DNA of 64,000 bases from Excoecaria cochinchinensis. Its lineage: Eukaryota; Streptophyta; Magnoliopsida; Malpighiales; Euphorbiaceae. Below, in pieces: positions 21,717 through 33,654 of this stretch (position 1 is its first letter; every line of letters begins with the position of its first letter). Below the pieces are notes generated by a model. That model searched no databases, was not told the origin of the DNA, and saw only the letters and a program-made list of their open reading frames with translations. The stretch lies in the NCBI GenBank assembly GCA_947683425.1, contig CANTUQ010000081.1, forward strand, positions 6,258,501 to 6,322,500. Reading direction: 5' to 3'. The translations under genes were made by a program, and so were the position numbers.

Positions 21717-22960
21717 TGTAACACCAAAATACCCTCGGAAGGATATCGGAGTCACCACGCACGTACTCGTATACAAGACAGTTATCATATACTATAGCGG
21801 AAAAGAAATCAATAGAAAACAACATACTTCTCATATACAAACTTAACATATTCATGTTATAAAATGACATGATCCATAAATTACATGATCATGTGCCTCT
21901 TACTAACATTTACACTTCATATACAAAAAGTCCTCCTTACAATATCATTACAAAACGAAACTTATACATATACAAAAAAACTTCACTTCACACTCCTAGT
22001 GGCTAGCAGATGAATGATACCCACAACCGAACCGAACCTACATACCTACACGGTAAAACATCCATGCTAAGCGATAACACTTAGTAGGGATATACAGAAG
22101 CAATAGACTTCTTACGAAGTCACAACATTCACAAATATACATATCAATAACACTCATGTATGGAACATACATCAAGATTTTTTAACACTTACATGAATAT
22201 GAGCCTATTAATAGTACTTCTATATCATTTACATATACCTTTACATGCACATAATTTACATACATATAACATACCAACATGCCTTTATCATATACATGCA
22301 CTTCTGCATGTTCATATTCTCTAACTTTAACATTTATCATATGAGGTAAGTGAGAACATATCACTACGTCTCACACATATAGTCGTACACACACAACTCG
22401 TATACATATAGTAGATCCAAGCTCTACTTATTCATTCAGAAATATAAAATAACTATAGCCTGAATTCACATCGATGGTGGATACGGGTGCTCTAGATACT
22501 GACTAATAGTATCAAACATCTAGAAACCGAAGTCTCAAATCTTAAGAAACCCGAAGGTAACAAGCTCTAGACCCATACGGGCCATCTCTAGACCCAAATG
22601 GGCCAACTCTAGCAGCTACAAACTCTAACCCCTTATAAGCATGCTTATCTATCCACCATTATGAATCCTTCAGGCACAATATATAAATACATATATACTC
22701 TACTCATATAACATATACTTTACATTTACACAAGTGTCTAATCAGACCATCATACATCAAGCTCAATTCATGTATTAACTAAGCAAACAATGAACATGCA
22801 TGTACATTCATTTATCATCTATGACAAGCAGTATAAATTTAACATGCTCACAAAGTATGTGCAATAACTTAGATTCTAATTACTCGCGATAAAATGCCAA
22901 AGTAGCTTTTGTCGCGCCCGCGACGGATCTCGCGCTAGCGACAAGGCACGGCAAGGAAAA
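21717..22960 (-). repeat. TEK-1: partial TGTAAC-type LTR
   Basis: It begins TGTAACACCAAAATACCC and is homologous to TEK-2 and TEK-3. Shared landmarks: CTACACGG, a hairpin (22067-22084), a GATGGTGGATACGGG stretch, and GCATGCTTATCTATCCAC. It stops near a GTCGC/GCGAC palindrome cluster (about 22911-22945). The sense strand is set by likeness of the other end in TEK-2/TEK-3 to the CHR-1 LTR start, so orientation is tentative. Confidence 0.65.
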
Positions 22961-23771
22961 CCTCACCCATGGAGTATTTTGTCATGCTTGAAGTCATGCA
23001 TGTTATTATAGAAAAGCTTGTGTGAAGTATGTGCTTGAGAGTTATGAAGTTTGTGCTAGGCCAAAAAGGAATTTTAGAGGCCGCTGAACAGATCCGAATG
23101 AGTTAGATTTTAGATGAATAGATTTTGGGCGGGCTCAAATGTATAGATTTTGTGTTAGATTAAGTTTGGGTCAATTTTTTCTAGATGAATTTGGACGGAC
23201 TTTTGAATTTTAGCCAATTTTGACAGCTCTGAATATAAGTTTACTTAAAACTAAGTAATAATTCCAAAAACTTTGGCACTTAAGCCGGCCATGATTACGA
23301 TTTGCAAACCGTCGTATATTCATGTTCAATAAAATTTTAAATATAAATCAAATTATGCTATTACGTTTTATAATGGTTATGATTTATGAGATAATTTGAA
23401 AACAATTTATATTATGATATAAGTTTTAATTTATAATATAATTTTTGGGATGATTTTCTTAATTTCTATATTAAAAAACTGAAAAAAAATTGAAGTAATT
23501 TTAAATTTTAAAAATTAAATTGATTTAATCGAATTTATAAAGAGTTTAATTGACTATAAAATAAACTTGGCACCTATTTGACTTATCAAACGATCTAATT
23601 ATATATATATATATATATATATTTTGTTCTTTTGAAAAGAAAAATTATTCTTCTTTTTTAACTCTTAACTTCCGCTGATGGCTGAAGGCAGGAAATGGCA
23701 AACTAGCATATGACTTTATTTTCTTGTCTTATTCACCGATCTAAAATTTGTTTTGCTTATTGGGTCTTAAA
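22961..23771. other. Unassigned AT-rich DNA
   Basis: No credible frame. A short (TA)n run is near 23601. It may be the rest of the host element of TEK-1, but I see no match. Confidence 0.3.
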
Positions 23772-23831
23772 ACGTGTACAATGGTGGGCCAGAGTGAAAT
23801 TTATATGGAACTCATCTTGGTACCACATCAT

Positions 23832-24801
23832 CAATGTTTTAAAATTCGGGTTTACTCGTCCGGTCGAACCGGTTCAACCGTGACTCAGTAAAAAAATTGG
23901 TTTGATTCAATGTAAAACTCGTAATATATAAAAACTCGGACTGAACCGGAAATTGTTGAACCGATTCGGACTCCGATTCAATTAAAAAAGGGGACATTTT
24001 GACTAAATTTCATGGCAAGCAGTTCTTGGTTGGGTAGGGAGGACTCCGGATCTGGGCACGCGGTGGGGGGCGACGGTTTTCTGGAATCAGGCGGAGCTAT
24101 TGCGCACACGTTGGTTACTGCTGGCGGTGCTCCTGCGCAGGCGAAGCGATTTGAGGCCAGATCTGCGCTTGCAGTGGAGGCAACGGTCTACTGGAACCAG
24201 GTGGAGCTGCTGCGACTGTCTGCTGCTGCTGGCGGTGCTCCTGCGCGTGCGACGAGGTTTGAGGTTGGATCTGCCTCCGATGAGTTGAGGTAGGTGTTGG
24301 CGGCGAGATGGCTATGTTAAAGAAGTTTGTTAGGTAAAGTTTGGAAGAACGGCGGTATGGGTATGTTAAATAAGTTTGTTAGGTTAAGTTTAGAAGAAGA
24401 AAACGAATAAATAGGTTAAAAATAAAATAAAATAAGTTAAATGGAAAGAAAACCCATGGAAAGAAAAAATGAAGGCCCACGTATTAAAATGAAAACCCAA
24501 TCAACCCATTAAACCCAATTTGCAACTAATGCATCCATTAAAAATGATAAAGTAATATATTATTTTTCCATTGTATTTCATCATTAATTGCTCAACCCAA
24601 AAATATTAATAGACTATTTTTATATTAATATTTGAAAGTTAATAGTTTTTTTAATGTATTTTTAATATATTATATTTTTTACATTTTATAAATAATTATA
24701 TTTAAAAAAAATAAAAACTCCGATTCAACCCGGTCCAACCAGTCAACTCGTGACTCAGTTAACAGTCCGAGTCGATATCCGGTCCGTTTCTGAAAATATT
24801 G
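23832..24801. mobile_element. hAT-2: non-autonomous hAT-like element with perfect 8-base target duplication
   Basis: The ends are CAATGTTTTAAAA and, inverted, CAATATTTTCAGAAA. The exact 8-base repeat CACATCAT lies on both sides (23824-23831 and 24802-24809). Subterminal sequence is rich in ACCGG/CCGGT motifs and GTGACTCAG on both sides. It carries a GC-rich inner duplication and no transposase. Confidence 0.88.
24012..24293 (+). CDS. Short repeat-containing open frame inside hAT-2
   Basis: 93 codons over a GC-rich stretch made of two direct repeats of about 110 bases (24050-24161, 24162-24269) and a third start. The repeats are near a multiple of three, so both copies stay in frame (GGAPAQAKRFE, GGAPARATRFE). 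No family recognised. It could be a captured host fragment or a GC artefact. Confidence 0.25.
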   Translation: MASSSWLGREDSGSGHAVGGDGFLESGGAIAHTLVTAGGAPAQAKRFEARSALAVEATVYWNQVELLRLSAAAGGAPARATRFEVGSASDELR

Positions 24802-25442
24802 CACATCATACAAAGTGAAATTTGGGACAAAATGGAACACTCTATTTCAATGATGAGTTTTACTTATAGCTCCACATAATTTTTTATTAAAAATTAATAC
24901 ATTTATTAAATAATTTTTAATTTAAATTTCAATTTGGATTAAAATATAATAATTAAATAAATATTAGTTAATATTATATATAATTAATTAATATTAATTA
25001 AATAAAACAAATTACGCATACTTTACTTGAAAACTAAATAATTTTTATGTTGATATTGCTTGAAACATAATTTGATAAATAAATTAAAGCACGCGTACTT
25101 TGCCTGAAAACTTTTTAATAGGTTTGGATAAAAATATTTTTAATATTTAAATTTTTGAAATTATTTTATTTTAAAATTCATTTTCAATAAATAAATTATA
25201 ATTTAAAAAATGGCCAACAAATCAATTATACACATTCATTTTACATATACAATATATATATTGAATGCGGTATAAAGTGAATGCAAAATTTTAGTTCTTT
25301 TTAATACAATGCCACATGTCAACTCTATAAAGGAAGCTGAACAAGTGGTCCATTCCCTCCAATGAGAGCCGACAAGTGAGACCATCCCATTTCACTTTAA
25401 AATGAACCTGTGCTCTTAATTATTTGCCCATTGTACAAGCCC

Positions 25443-25884
25443 TTAGCTGTCATTGCCTTGTCACTATCTTATTCTTAACCCTTTTTCTAACTCATACAAT
25501 CCTCTCAAAACACTATATATGCAAATATGATATTCTCCATCTAATTTCATTTATCTTACTAAGTTAATAAATTTCAATTAATAATTGAAATTGAATTCAA
25601 AAATGAATAATTGATTAATGAAAATAATATGTAGTTCAAATAGTTAAGAGTTTTATAACTTTTATTAATGATAAGGGTTCATTTATCTCTCTGCTTTCTA
25701 AAATATAATTATAAAAAAATAAAAAAGAATAATTAATAATTAGGAATATGATTTTATCCAAAATATAATTATGAAAAATAAAAAAAATAATTAATAATTA
25801 GCAATATGATTTTATCCTATTTTTTTTCCTTCTATTTATTAACCTGCAGGAAACATCTTTTAAATTCTTAACATGCATTATACT
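25443..25884. other. AT-rich spacer
   Basis: Nothing recognised apart from a short imperfect repeat (AATATGATTTTATCC, twice, about 25745 and 25803). Confidence 0.4.
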
Positions 25885-26360
25885 TGATAATACAATTATT
25901 AATTGGGCCTGATCCACTATCAGCCTAAGGCCCAACATAAGCCAAGACTCAACTGGCCTAGGCTTAGCTCATGACCAGCAGACATCTAGGAGCTGACGAC
26001 ATGATCTGTCCAGTCAGACTGATAGGGCATGCTCTCTGTTAGAGTCTATTGAACACTCCAAAAGCCCACGTCTCCTACCTGCTCACTATCACATCACCAC
26101 TTACCTGTTCTTACACTTGAGCAGACTCAATTCTGGTATTCGAGTTATTTTTCACATCCACTATAAATAGCCCAAGGACTGTAGAACTGGGTATTGAATT
26201 CTTAAGGCTCTCTCTCTAAATTTTACTAATTTAAGCTTCAGAGTGCTTACACCTGGTCCAACCGAGCTTGTCTTATTACAGATACGATTGCCTTGCTAAT
26301 CCGATCGGCTTACTCAAAACTTTCATTTGGCCTCATTTTCTAGTTTTTTAGAAATTATCA
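25885..26360 (+). repeat. Putative 5' LTR of RET-1
   Basis: TGATAATACA start, a TATAAATAG box at 26162, and a TTATCA end before the gag region. The size, about 480 bases, suits a short Ty3/gypsy LTR. No clear primer site follows (TTTGGTAATTTC may be a decayed one). The matching 3' LTR lies outside the window. Confidence 0.4.
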
Positions 26361-27377
26361 TTTGGTAATTTCATTAATAGACCATGGGAGGTTCATCAAA
26401 GACAATCCAGACACTCTAAAATAAAGGGAAGTAATTAATATGATGACTATCAAAGAAGATCAAAATCTATTATTAGAAGGGATAAACCTCGTGGATCCCC
26501 CACTCACAACAATCTTTTACCTGCATTCTATGACGAGTTCTTGACACAGCCAGACAATACTCCAATCACCATGAAGGATTTAAAAGCGATCCTAGGAAAT
26601 TTCAGCAGAAGTATAATTCAATCCGTCCGAAAGGGCAACCAACCTCAGACGTCAATGAGGGACTTTGAGGTTAACAGTGAAAAAAGAGAAGAAAAGAGAC
26701 AAAGGAACAAGGGAATCATAATATGAGGCCCAAAAGATAGAGACAGAGCCGACACTCGCTCAGATGTGGGTGAGTCAGGAAGAAGGGATAAAGGCAAAGA
26801 GAAAATGTTTTCTACCAGCAGGAGTCGTGCCTTCAATGTTTATGATCCTACTTACACCCCAAGGCGGTCACAGTCACCCTTGGTTTCCATAAGACATGAC
26901 TTTTCATATATGTGCATGCCAAAGAAAAGAAAGAAAAAGAAGGGCCAATTGCAGATAAGAATGAAAAGTAGTTCCTGCAATAGATAAAGAAGTTTAGACT
27001 TGGGCACCCTAAAAAGCCCTTGTTCGATGGTAACACCATCTTCCCCTTTTGTTAAGAGATCAGAGAAGCTAAACTTCCAAGCAAGTTCAAGAAGATAAGG
27101 ATGCCCAGATATACGGGCGAATTTGATTCGAAATGACATATTTCAGAGTATCTGACGTAGATCTAGATGTACTCTTATGATGATCGGGTACTCTACAGAG
27201 TCTTCCCCGCAACCTTGGTAGGCGATGCTCTAGATTAGTTTCATAACCTTCCCCAGGAGTCAATAATCTCCTTCAGGCAGATTCATGTTCTTTTCACAAT
27301 GAGATTTATTGTTCAAATCCGGACGTTGAAAATGTTCAATGACTTGTACAACCTAGTTCAAGGCCCTAATAAGAGCC
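26361..27377 (+). pseudogene. RET-1 gag, 5' part
   Basis: The plus strand reads pieces of a gypsy gag: a leader with DNTPITMKDLKAILGNF, a basic linker, then EIREAKLPSKFKKIRMPRYTGEF. Further on come YRVFPATLVGDALD, FHNLP and FNDLYNLVQ. Stops and shifts are many. It is cut at 27377 by TEK-2 and resumes at 58574. The frame runs across the junction once one copy of GAGCC is removed. RET-1 is thus the oldest layer here; lineage Tat/Retand-like by motif. Confidence 0.8.
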
Positions 27378-27591
27378 TGTAACGCCCCAATACCCCCAGT
27401 AGGATACCGAAGATGCTACGCACGCATACACATATAAACTATGCATACAACAACCACTATAACAAACTACTTATAAGTGAAATAAGAAAACATCATTAAC
27501 AAAACTTATTTGCATAATAAACTTTAAATATTCATGTTACAAAATGTCATTATCCTTATATTACAATATTATCAACATTCAAATATATATC

Positions 27592-29021
27592 TGTGACACG
27601 CACCGAACCTAGCAAAGACCCTCCTTGAACCCGCTTTTAGGGCTCGAAGGATTAGTTCGTGTCTTTTTGATGCCATGAGACATTTTGGATGCCTCATTCC
27701 CAATGGAACATTGGAAAGGATCATCTAGCCTCATGACGCATTTAGACACCTTTGAGGTATTTTTGAGTCGCAACCCAATTTATAAGAAATTGGAAAAAAT
27801 CTCTAACCTCTATTAGTCTAAACCAGAGAAGGTGTTCTGAACTTCACTCTTATTAATGCCTTAAATTAAGTTTATAAATGAGTTTTTGAGAAATTAAAAT
27901 TTTATCACTCATCTCACACGATTATGCATTGAATTTAAAGCGCATTGCAAGTATATTAGAAAGCATTAAATAAAGCGATAAAGAAATAAATAAATTATAT
28001 GTAAAAATTGGGACAGAATAATCTCCCAAAATAAGAAAGCATAAAAATAAAGTTTGCCCCAAAATTAAATACAAGGGCCAAAAATGGATAAATAAACTCA
28101 TAAAAAATAATTAAAGTGCATCATACATAAATCGGGAGATTTATTGAATTTTAGGAACATTGGTTCCATTTTTATTAATTTAAAAAGATTGGAGAACTAT
28201 TTTTGGATATTGATTGAGGAAATAGGGATGAATGATTCCATTTTATGAAAATTAGTTCTCCATTTGAAAGTGAGATTTTATTGGTTAAAATAGGACATTG
28301 GTCCATTTTATTAAGAAAAATCCCAAGTTATTAATTATTGTAAAAAGCATGATTTTCTACAATACGGAGGATTTAAAAACACATTTTTACATGCCATATA
28401 AAGTTGAAATAATAAAAGGAAATACAATAATTAAAAATGCAAACCCTAAATTTAAAGGTCTTTGATCACCCAATCCTCCATCCAGTGCGTAAATATAACT
28501 CGCATAAATAAACAAATTTGAGACAACAAAACAAAAATAAAATAAATGTTAGTAAAGTAATTAAATAAATAATATATGAACAAATAATTAAATTAAAACT
28601 AATAAATAAACTAATTAAGTAAACCAATAAAAATAATTAAAACTTGACAAATAATACAACAATAGCATTAATAATTATTAATAGAGTAAAAACTGGAAAA
28701 ATAACAAAGTGAATTAGGACAGAAATATACAAGATAAAATGGAGAAAAATTATATTTCATTTCATGCATTTTACGTTCGGGCGTTTGGGCAAAACAGGAA
28801 AGACGGAGAGCTGAAGAGGGTGAGGGGCCAGACGTGCACTACTCGTGCACGCATTGCATGAGTCGTGCAATGCCTTCACGGCTCGTCAGTGAGGGTCGCG
28901 ACTGAGCGGACGATCGGGGCCAACGGGAGTACGATACGGACGGACAGTCACGTATCCGATCAGGAAACCAAAAGTACGACTCAGACATGGAACATTATCC
29001 GACCGGAAAGTCATGAACCCG
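27592..29021 (-). repeat. 3' LTR of TAT-5, distal part
   Basis: Begins TGTGACACGCACC. Matches the 5' LTR from 53993, which has lost about 200 bases near 54265 that are kept here. A palindromic CGTGC/GCACG cluster is at 28834-28872. Interrupted by TAT-6 at 29022. Confidence 0.88.
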
Positions 29022-29189
29022 TGTGACGTGCGCCGAACCCCGGGGCGCCCCGAACCGCCCGCTTTTAGGGTCATCAGGATGAGGTTTATAAGAACTTGTA
29101 AGAAATTACAAGTTCGTCCATTTTGGGCAACAAGGAGGTTTCATGGAGTCGCCTCCCAATAGAACATTGGGAAAGGTCGTCTAGTCTCA

Positions 29190-29460
29190 GTGAGCCCAAG
29201 ACAGCGCTGCTATATCCATCATAGGCAAGCCTGGAGGCGTCTTGAAGGCTTCCACCCTAATAATAGGATGGTCCTCTCGCCTCGCGCTTCGGCAAACCAG
29301 AGGTGTCTTGGAGGCTTCCACCCTATTAGAACATTAGGACGGCCCTCTCGCCTCGTGACGCCTAGGACTCTGCAAGTTTAAGCCTTTTTACAGGACACAA
29401 GAGGTGTCTTGGAGGCTTCCACCCCAACAGAATGCTGAGATAGCCCTCTCGCCTCATTGA
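29190..29460 (-). repeat. Three-fold internal repeat in TAT-6 LTR
   Basis: Three to four imperfect copies of a module around GTGTCTTGGAGGCTTCCACC and CCCTCTCGCCTCG. The same is at 39870-40140 in the 5' LTR, so it predates insertion. Confidence 0.85.
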
Positions 29461-31024
29461 TCCAAAAGACCTGAGTAGTTTTGAGACTTCCCATTTATTT
29501 ATACCTTGATTAAGTTTATAATTGAGTTTTGAATTTAGTGTTTCATTCCATTTCTCATTCAATTCGATGCGATTAAATTAAAGTGCAAATTATCCATCCA
29601 AGGGAAATAATAAATAAAAGCGGTATTAAAATAAAGCATCTAAAGATAGATTACAACAAAACTAGGGGCGGAATAAAACATCCATTGTAAATAAAATACA
29701 AAGCATGCATAAAACGGGATATACATTAAGGGTGAGGACATTGGTTCTCGCATACATATTTATTACAAAACAATTTTTTGAAGTGTCGATTTTATTTGCT
29801 GAAGAAATAGGACACTGGTCCTCAATTTACAAAAGATCCAAATTTAATTAATAAAAAACATTTAACCATTTTTATATTAGCGGAATTAAAATAATATTTA
29901 CAACAAATTGGAAATGAAGATAAACTAAAAGGGGATAGGGTAAAGAAAATGAACCAAATTGGTGTCCCTAAATTATCCTAGCGGGCTCCTCTTCTCAGCA
30001 CCCCATATTTAGTGAAAATAAATAAGCTCAAAAAAAAAACAAACAACATGTGAGTGCGATAATGAAATAAAATAATGGAAATAAAAGCAAATATTAGAAA
30101 TAAAATAAATAAGCAATAGATATAAATATCTATATGTTGATGAAATAATTGTGAATAAATAAAATAAGAAAATAAAAGAAAAGTAGGATTGGGCTCAGAA
30201 TATTTACCCTCATAATTCGTGCTTGATGAAGGGAAAATATGATTGATTTCCTTGGTTTGATCCGCAAAATTAAAGTTGAAAATGAAAAAGTCGGAGTTTT
30301 ATTCCAAGAAAGAAAACTGCTTAAAAATGAAGAATGAAAGAAAATAACAACTCAAGAACAAAAAATTATTTTCTTTGTCTCAACAATGATTATTTTATTG
30401 AAAACTGATTTGAGAAATTTATTTGAAGAAGAAATTTCATAAAAAAGTAGAGAGAATTATGTTGAAAAAGAAAGAATGAAGAGTAAGAAATCCGACCCCT
30501 TCCCTCGATCCTCAGCCTCCTATTTATAGGTAAATGAGAATGAAGATAAAAAAATTTAAATCTTTTTGAAATTCAAAATTCAAAAACAAATCTTTTTAAA
30601 ATTTAAATTCAAAAATCAAATCCTTTTTAAAATTTGAATTTAAAAACAAAATCCTTTTTAAATTTTGAATTTAAAAACAAAATCTTTTTAAAATTTAAAT
30701 CTTTTAAAGGTATATATCAAATCTATTTAAATTCAAACTTGATTTTAGAAAATAAAATCAAATATTTTTAAATTCAAATTAGATTTAAGGAAAAAATAAA
30801 ATCCTTTTTAATTCAAATTAGAATTTAAAAGATAAAATTAAATCCTTGATATTTATCTTAAGGATAAATAAAATTAAATTAAATTAAATTAAAAAATTAA
30901 TTTATTAATTTTAAACACTGAAAAATATATAAAAATACAAAAAATGGGATAAAAAATTAATTTTGGAAAAAAAAATCATGAAAAAAGGCCAAAAAATGCA
31001 TTTTCGGCGAAATCGGGCATTTTG

Positions 31025-31130
31025 CAGCGGAACAAGGGCGACCGACGCCCGTCGGCGTGCGCAACGGGCATCGGTCGCGCAAAGCAGCGCTGAGCGTGGC
31101 TCGCGCGGGGCGCTGCCGCACGTCGACATT
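31025..31130 (-). repeat. GC-rich palindromic island of TAT-6 3' LTR
   Basis: Inverted repeat with arms 31038-31052 and 31064-31078 (GCGACCGACGCCCGT and its near complement). The matching place in the 5' LTR (41690-41800) holds GC-rich sequence that does not align well. Confidence 0.75.
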
Positions 31131-31343
31131 CGCGGATTTTTTTTTTTACTAAAAAATACTATAATTTTTAAAACCCATTTTTCAAATCTAATTTTAAAAA
31201 TATTTTTTATTATTTTTATTTTTTTACTCTAAAATGCAAATTTGACTAGGAAATCATCACTTTTAACCTTTTTGCCTGTGAACAGGCATCTTATGATCAT
31301 TGGGTAACTCCGATCTGGGCTGTCTCAGGAGCCGGTATCTACA

Positions 31344-31363
31344 GTTGCCCCCAATTTTAGGAA
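31344..31363 (-). other. Polypurine tract of TAT-6
   Basis: The minus strand reads TAAAATTGGGGGCAAC directly before the LTR start. Confidence 0.75.
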
Positions 31364-31444
31364 AACTAGTGCACTAGTGCCTAGATGAGCCAAAATTCAG
31401 AGAAGAAGGAAAGAAATGCCTACCTAAGGCAGCCCTTACCTTTT

Positions 31445-32535
31445 TGCCATGTGGAAGGTTGCGACTTGTCACTGTCGAGCTATAGTGTTATCCAACTGTG
31501 GCTCATTTGCAATCTTTTTTATCGCATTGTCCCGCTCGCCTACGGTCGACTTGCACAGCGTCTGTGAGATGCGGTGTCCTCTAACCACAATCCCGTTACG
31601 ATCTATTCTATCATGTGTGCTCCGCTGTCCTCGTCTCGGCATGCACGGTTGCTGATTTATCCCGCTGGCCTCATCTCGGCTTGCACGGTGTCTGTAGGAT
31701 GCGGTATTCTCTAACCACTCTCCCATTGCGATCTGTTCTATCGCGTGTGCCTCGCTGTCCTCGTCTCGGTATGCACGGTGGCTGGTCTGTCCCGCTGGCC
31801 TCATTTCGATTTGCACGGTATCTGTGAGATACAGTACTCTCTAACTAAAATCTCAGTTTGCGATATGTTCTATCGCTGGTGTCCCGCTAGCCTCGTCTCG
31901 ACCCCCACGGAGACTGTGAGATGCAGTGTTCTCTAACTACAACCTCTATTTGCGATCTGCTCTATCGCGTGTATTCTGTTGGCCTCATCTCGGCTCACGC
32001 AGTATCTGTGAGATGCAGTGTTCTCTAGTTGCAACTCGGTTGCGATCTGTTCTACCGCATGTGTTCTGCTAGCCTCGTCTCGGCTCGCGCAATGTCTGTG
32101 AGATGTAGTGTTCTCTAACTACAATCCCGATTGCGATCTGTTCTACCGCGTGTGCTCTGCTGGCCTCGTCTCGGCTCGCGCAGTGTCCGTTAGATGTAGT
32201 GTTCTCTAACTACAATCCCGGTTGCGATCTGTTTTACCGCATGTGCTCTACTGGCCTTGTCTCGGCTCGCGCAGTTTCTTTGAGATGTAGTGTTCTCTAA
32301 CTACAATCTCGGTTGCGATTTGTTCTACCGCATGTGATCTGCTGGCCTCGTCTTGGCTCGCGCATTGTCTGTGAGATGTAGTGTTTTCTAACTACAATCC
32401 CGTTGCGTTCTGTTATATCGCATGTGATCTGTTGGCCTCATCTCGGCTTGTGCAGTGTCTGTGAGATGTAGTGTTCTCTAACTACATTCCCGTTGCGATC
32501 TGTTCTATCGCATGTGATTGGACGTTCTGTCTTGG
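31445..32535 (-). repeat. Tandem array 1 of TAT-6, unit about 91 bases
   Basis: Around ten units built on GTGAGATGTAGTGTTCTCTA and GGCCTCGTCTCGGCTCGCGC. The first units are longer and less regular (about 130 bases). Confidence 0.9.
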
Positions 32536-32584
32536 TAGCCGCTTCTGGGCTTGCACAGCATAACCTTGGTAACCTCCAACCGAT

Positions 32585-33200
32585 CTATGTAACATCCTAT
32601 CTGTTAACCATTTTTCGATCAGTGTAATATCTGCTAACCACCATTCGGTCTGTACAATATCTGATCTGCTAACCACCATCTGGTCAGTATAATATCTGAT
32701 TTGCTAACCACCATCAGGTCAGTACAATATCTTATCTGCTAACCCCCATCCGGTCAGTACAACATCTGATCTGCTAACCATCATCCAGTCAGTATAATAT
32801 CTGATCTGCTAACCACAATCCGGCTAGTACAATATTTTGATCTGCTAACCCCCATCCAGCTAGTATAATGTCTGATCTGCTAACCCCCATCTAGCTAGTA
32901 CAATATTCTGATCTGTTAGCCCCCATCCGGCCAGTACAATGTCTGATCTGGTAACCCCCATCCGGCTAGTACAATGTCTGATCTGCTAACACCAACTGGC
33001 TAGTACAATATTCTAATCTGCTAGCCCCCATCCGGCTAGTACAATGTCTGATCTGCTAACCCCCATCCGGCTAGTACAATATTATGATCTGCTAACCCCC
33101 ATCCGGCTAGTACAATGTCAGATTTGCTAACCACCATCCGACTAGTACAATATCTGCTAACCACTATGATGTAGTGTCTGATTTGCTAACCACCCTGCGG
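32585..33200 (-). repeat. Tandem array 2 of TAT-6, unit about 35 bases
   Basis: About 17 imperfect units on GATCTGCTAACCCCCATCC and AGTACAAT. Directly follows array 1 with no related sequence between them. Confidence 0.92.
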
Positions 33201-33654
33201 TTAACCCAAAGCCTGACTGTTGACCATCCTTAGGTTGGTATTGTGACTCGTTCGTCATTTTCTTTGCTGGCGTTTATCTTGTGCCTCTTCTTCTTTTTTT
33301 TTCTACAAAAAAGGGAAAAGCAAATGTGCAATGTATATAAAAGAGATGCTTACCCGTGGCAGTGCATACATGTTGGGGTCGATGTCAAACAGGTGCCCCC
33401 TGAAAAGAAGGTTGGTTGTTCCCCTAGAGAAGGATTTGTGGAATATGAACATCCTCCCCTTGATTGCCTCGAGTCATTTTCCAAGCGTCTAAAGTGCAGA
33501 CATCATCTTCTTGCAAAGTTCAGGTATCATCCTCTTAGAGATCCCTTATCGACTGTGACATGCCAGATACATTTTCCTCTATCATCTCTAATCAGAACCT
33601 CCGTGTTGAAAGGACCTGCATACCTCTCGAGAGTGCTCTATGCTCGCAGGGAGA

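Larger units (their letters stand above)
23772..25442. mobile_element. Possible old MITE-like element hosting hAT-2
   Basis: GTGTACAATGGTGGGC near the left faces the complement of TTGTACAATGGGCAAA near the right. Both are followed by AGTGAAAT-like stretches. Without hAT-2 it would be about 0.7 kb. No sure target duplication. Confidence 0.3.
29022..31343 (-). repeat. 3' LTR of TAT-6
   Basis: TGTGACGTGCGCC to GGTATCTACA. Very like the 5' LTR at 39701-42027 except inside the GC island. TATA box (minus CCTATAAATAG) at 30520-30530. Confidence 0.9.

Noticed and set aside
22182..22364. 60-codon minus-strand frame in TEK-1
   Set aside because: No match in the homologous LTRs TEK-2 and TEK-3, no motif.
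29190..29381. 63-codon frame with repeated GGFHP-like words
   Set aside because: A translation of the U5 triplication in TAT-6; the LTR is non-coding.
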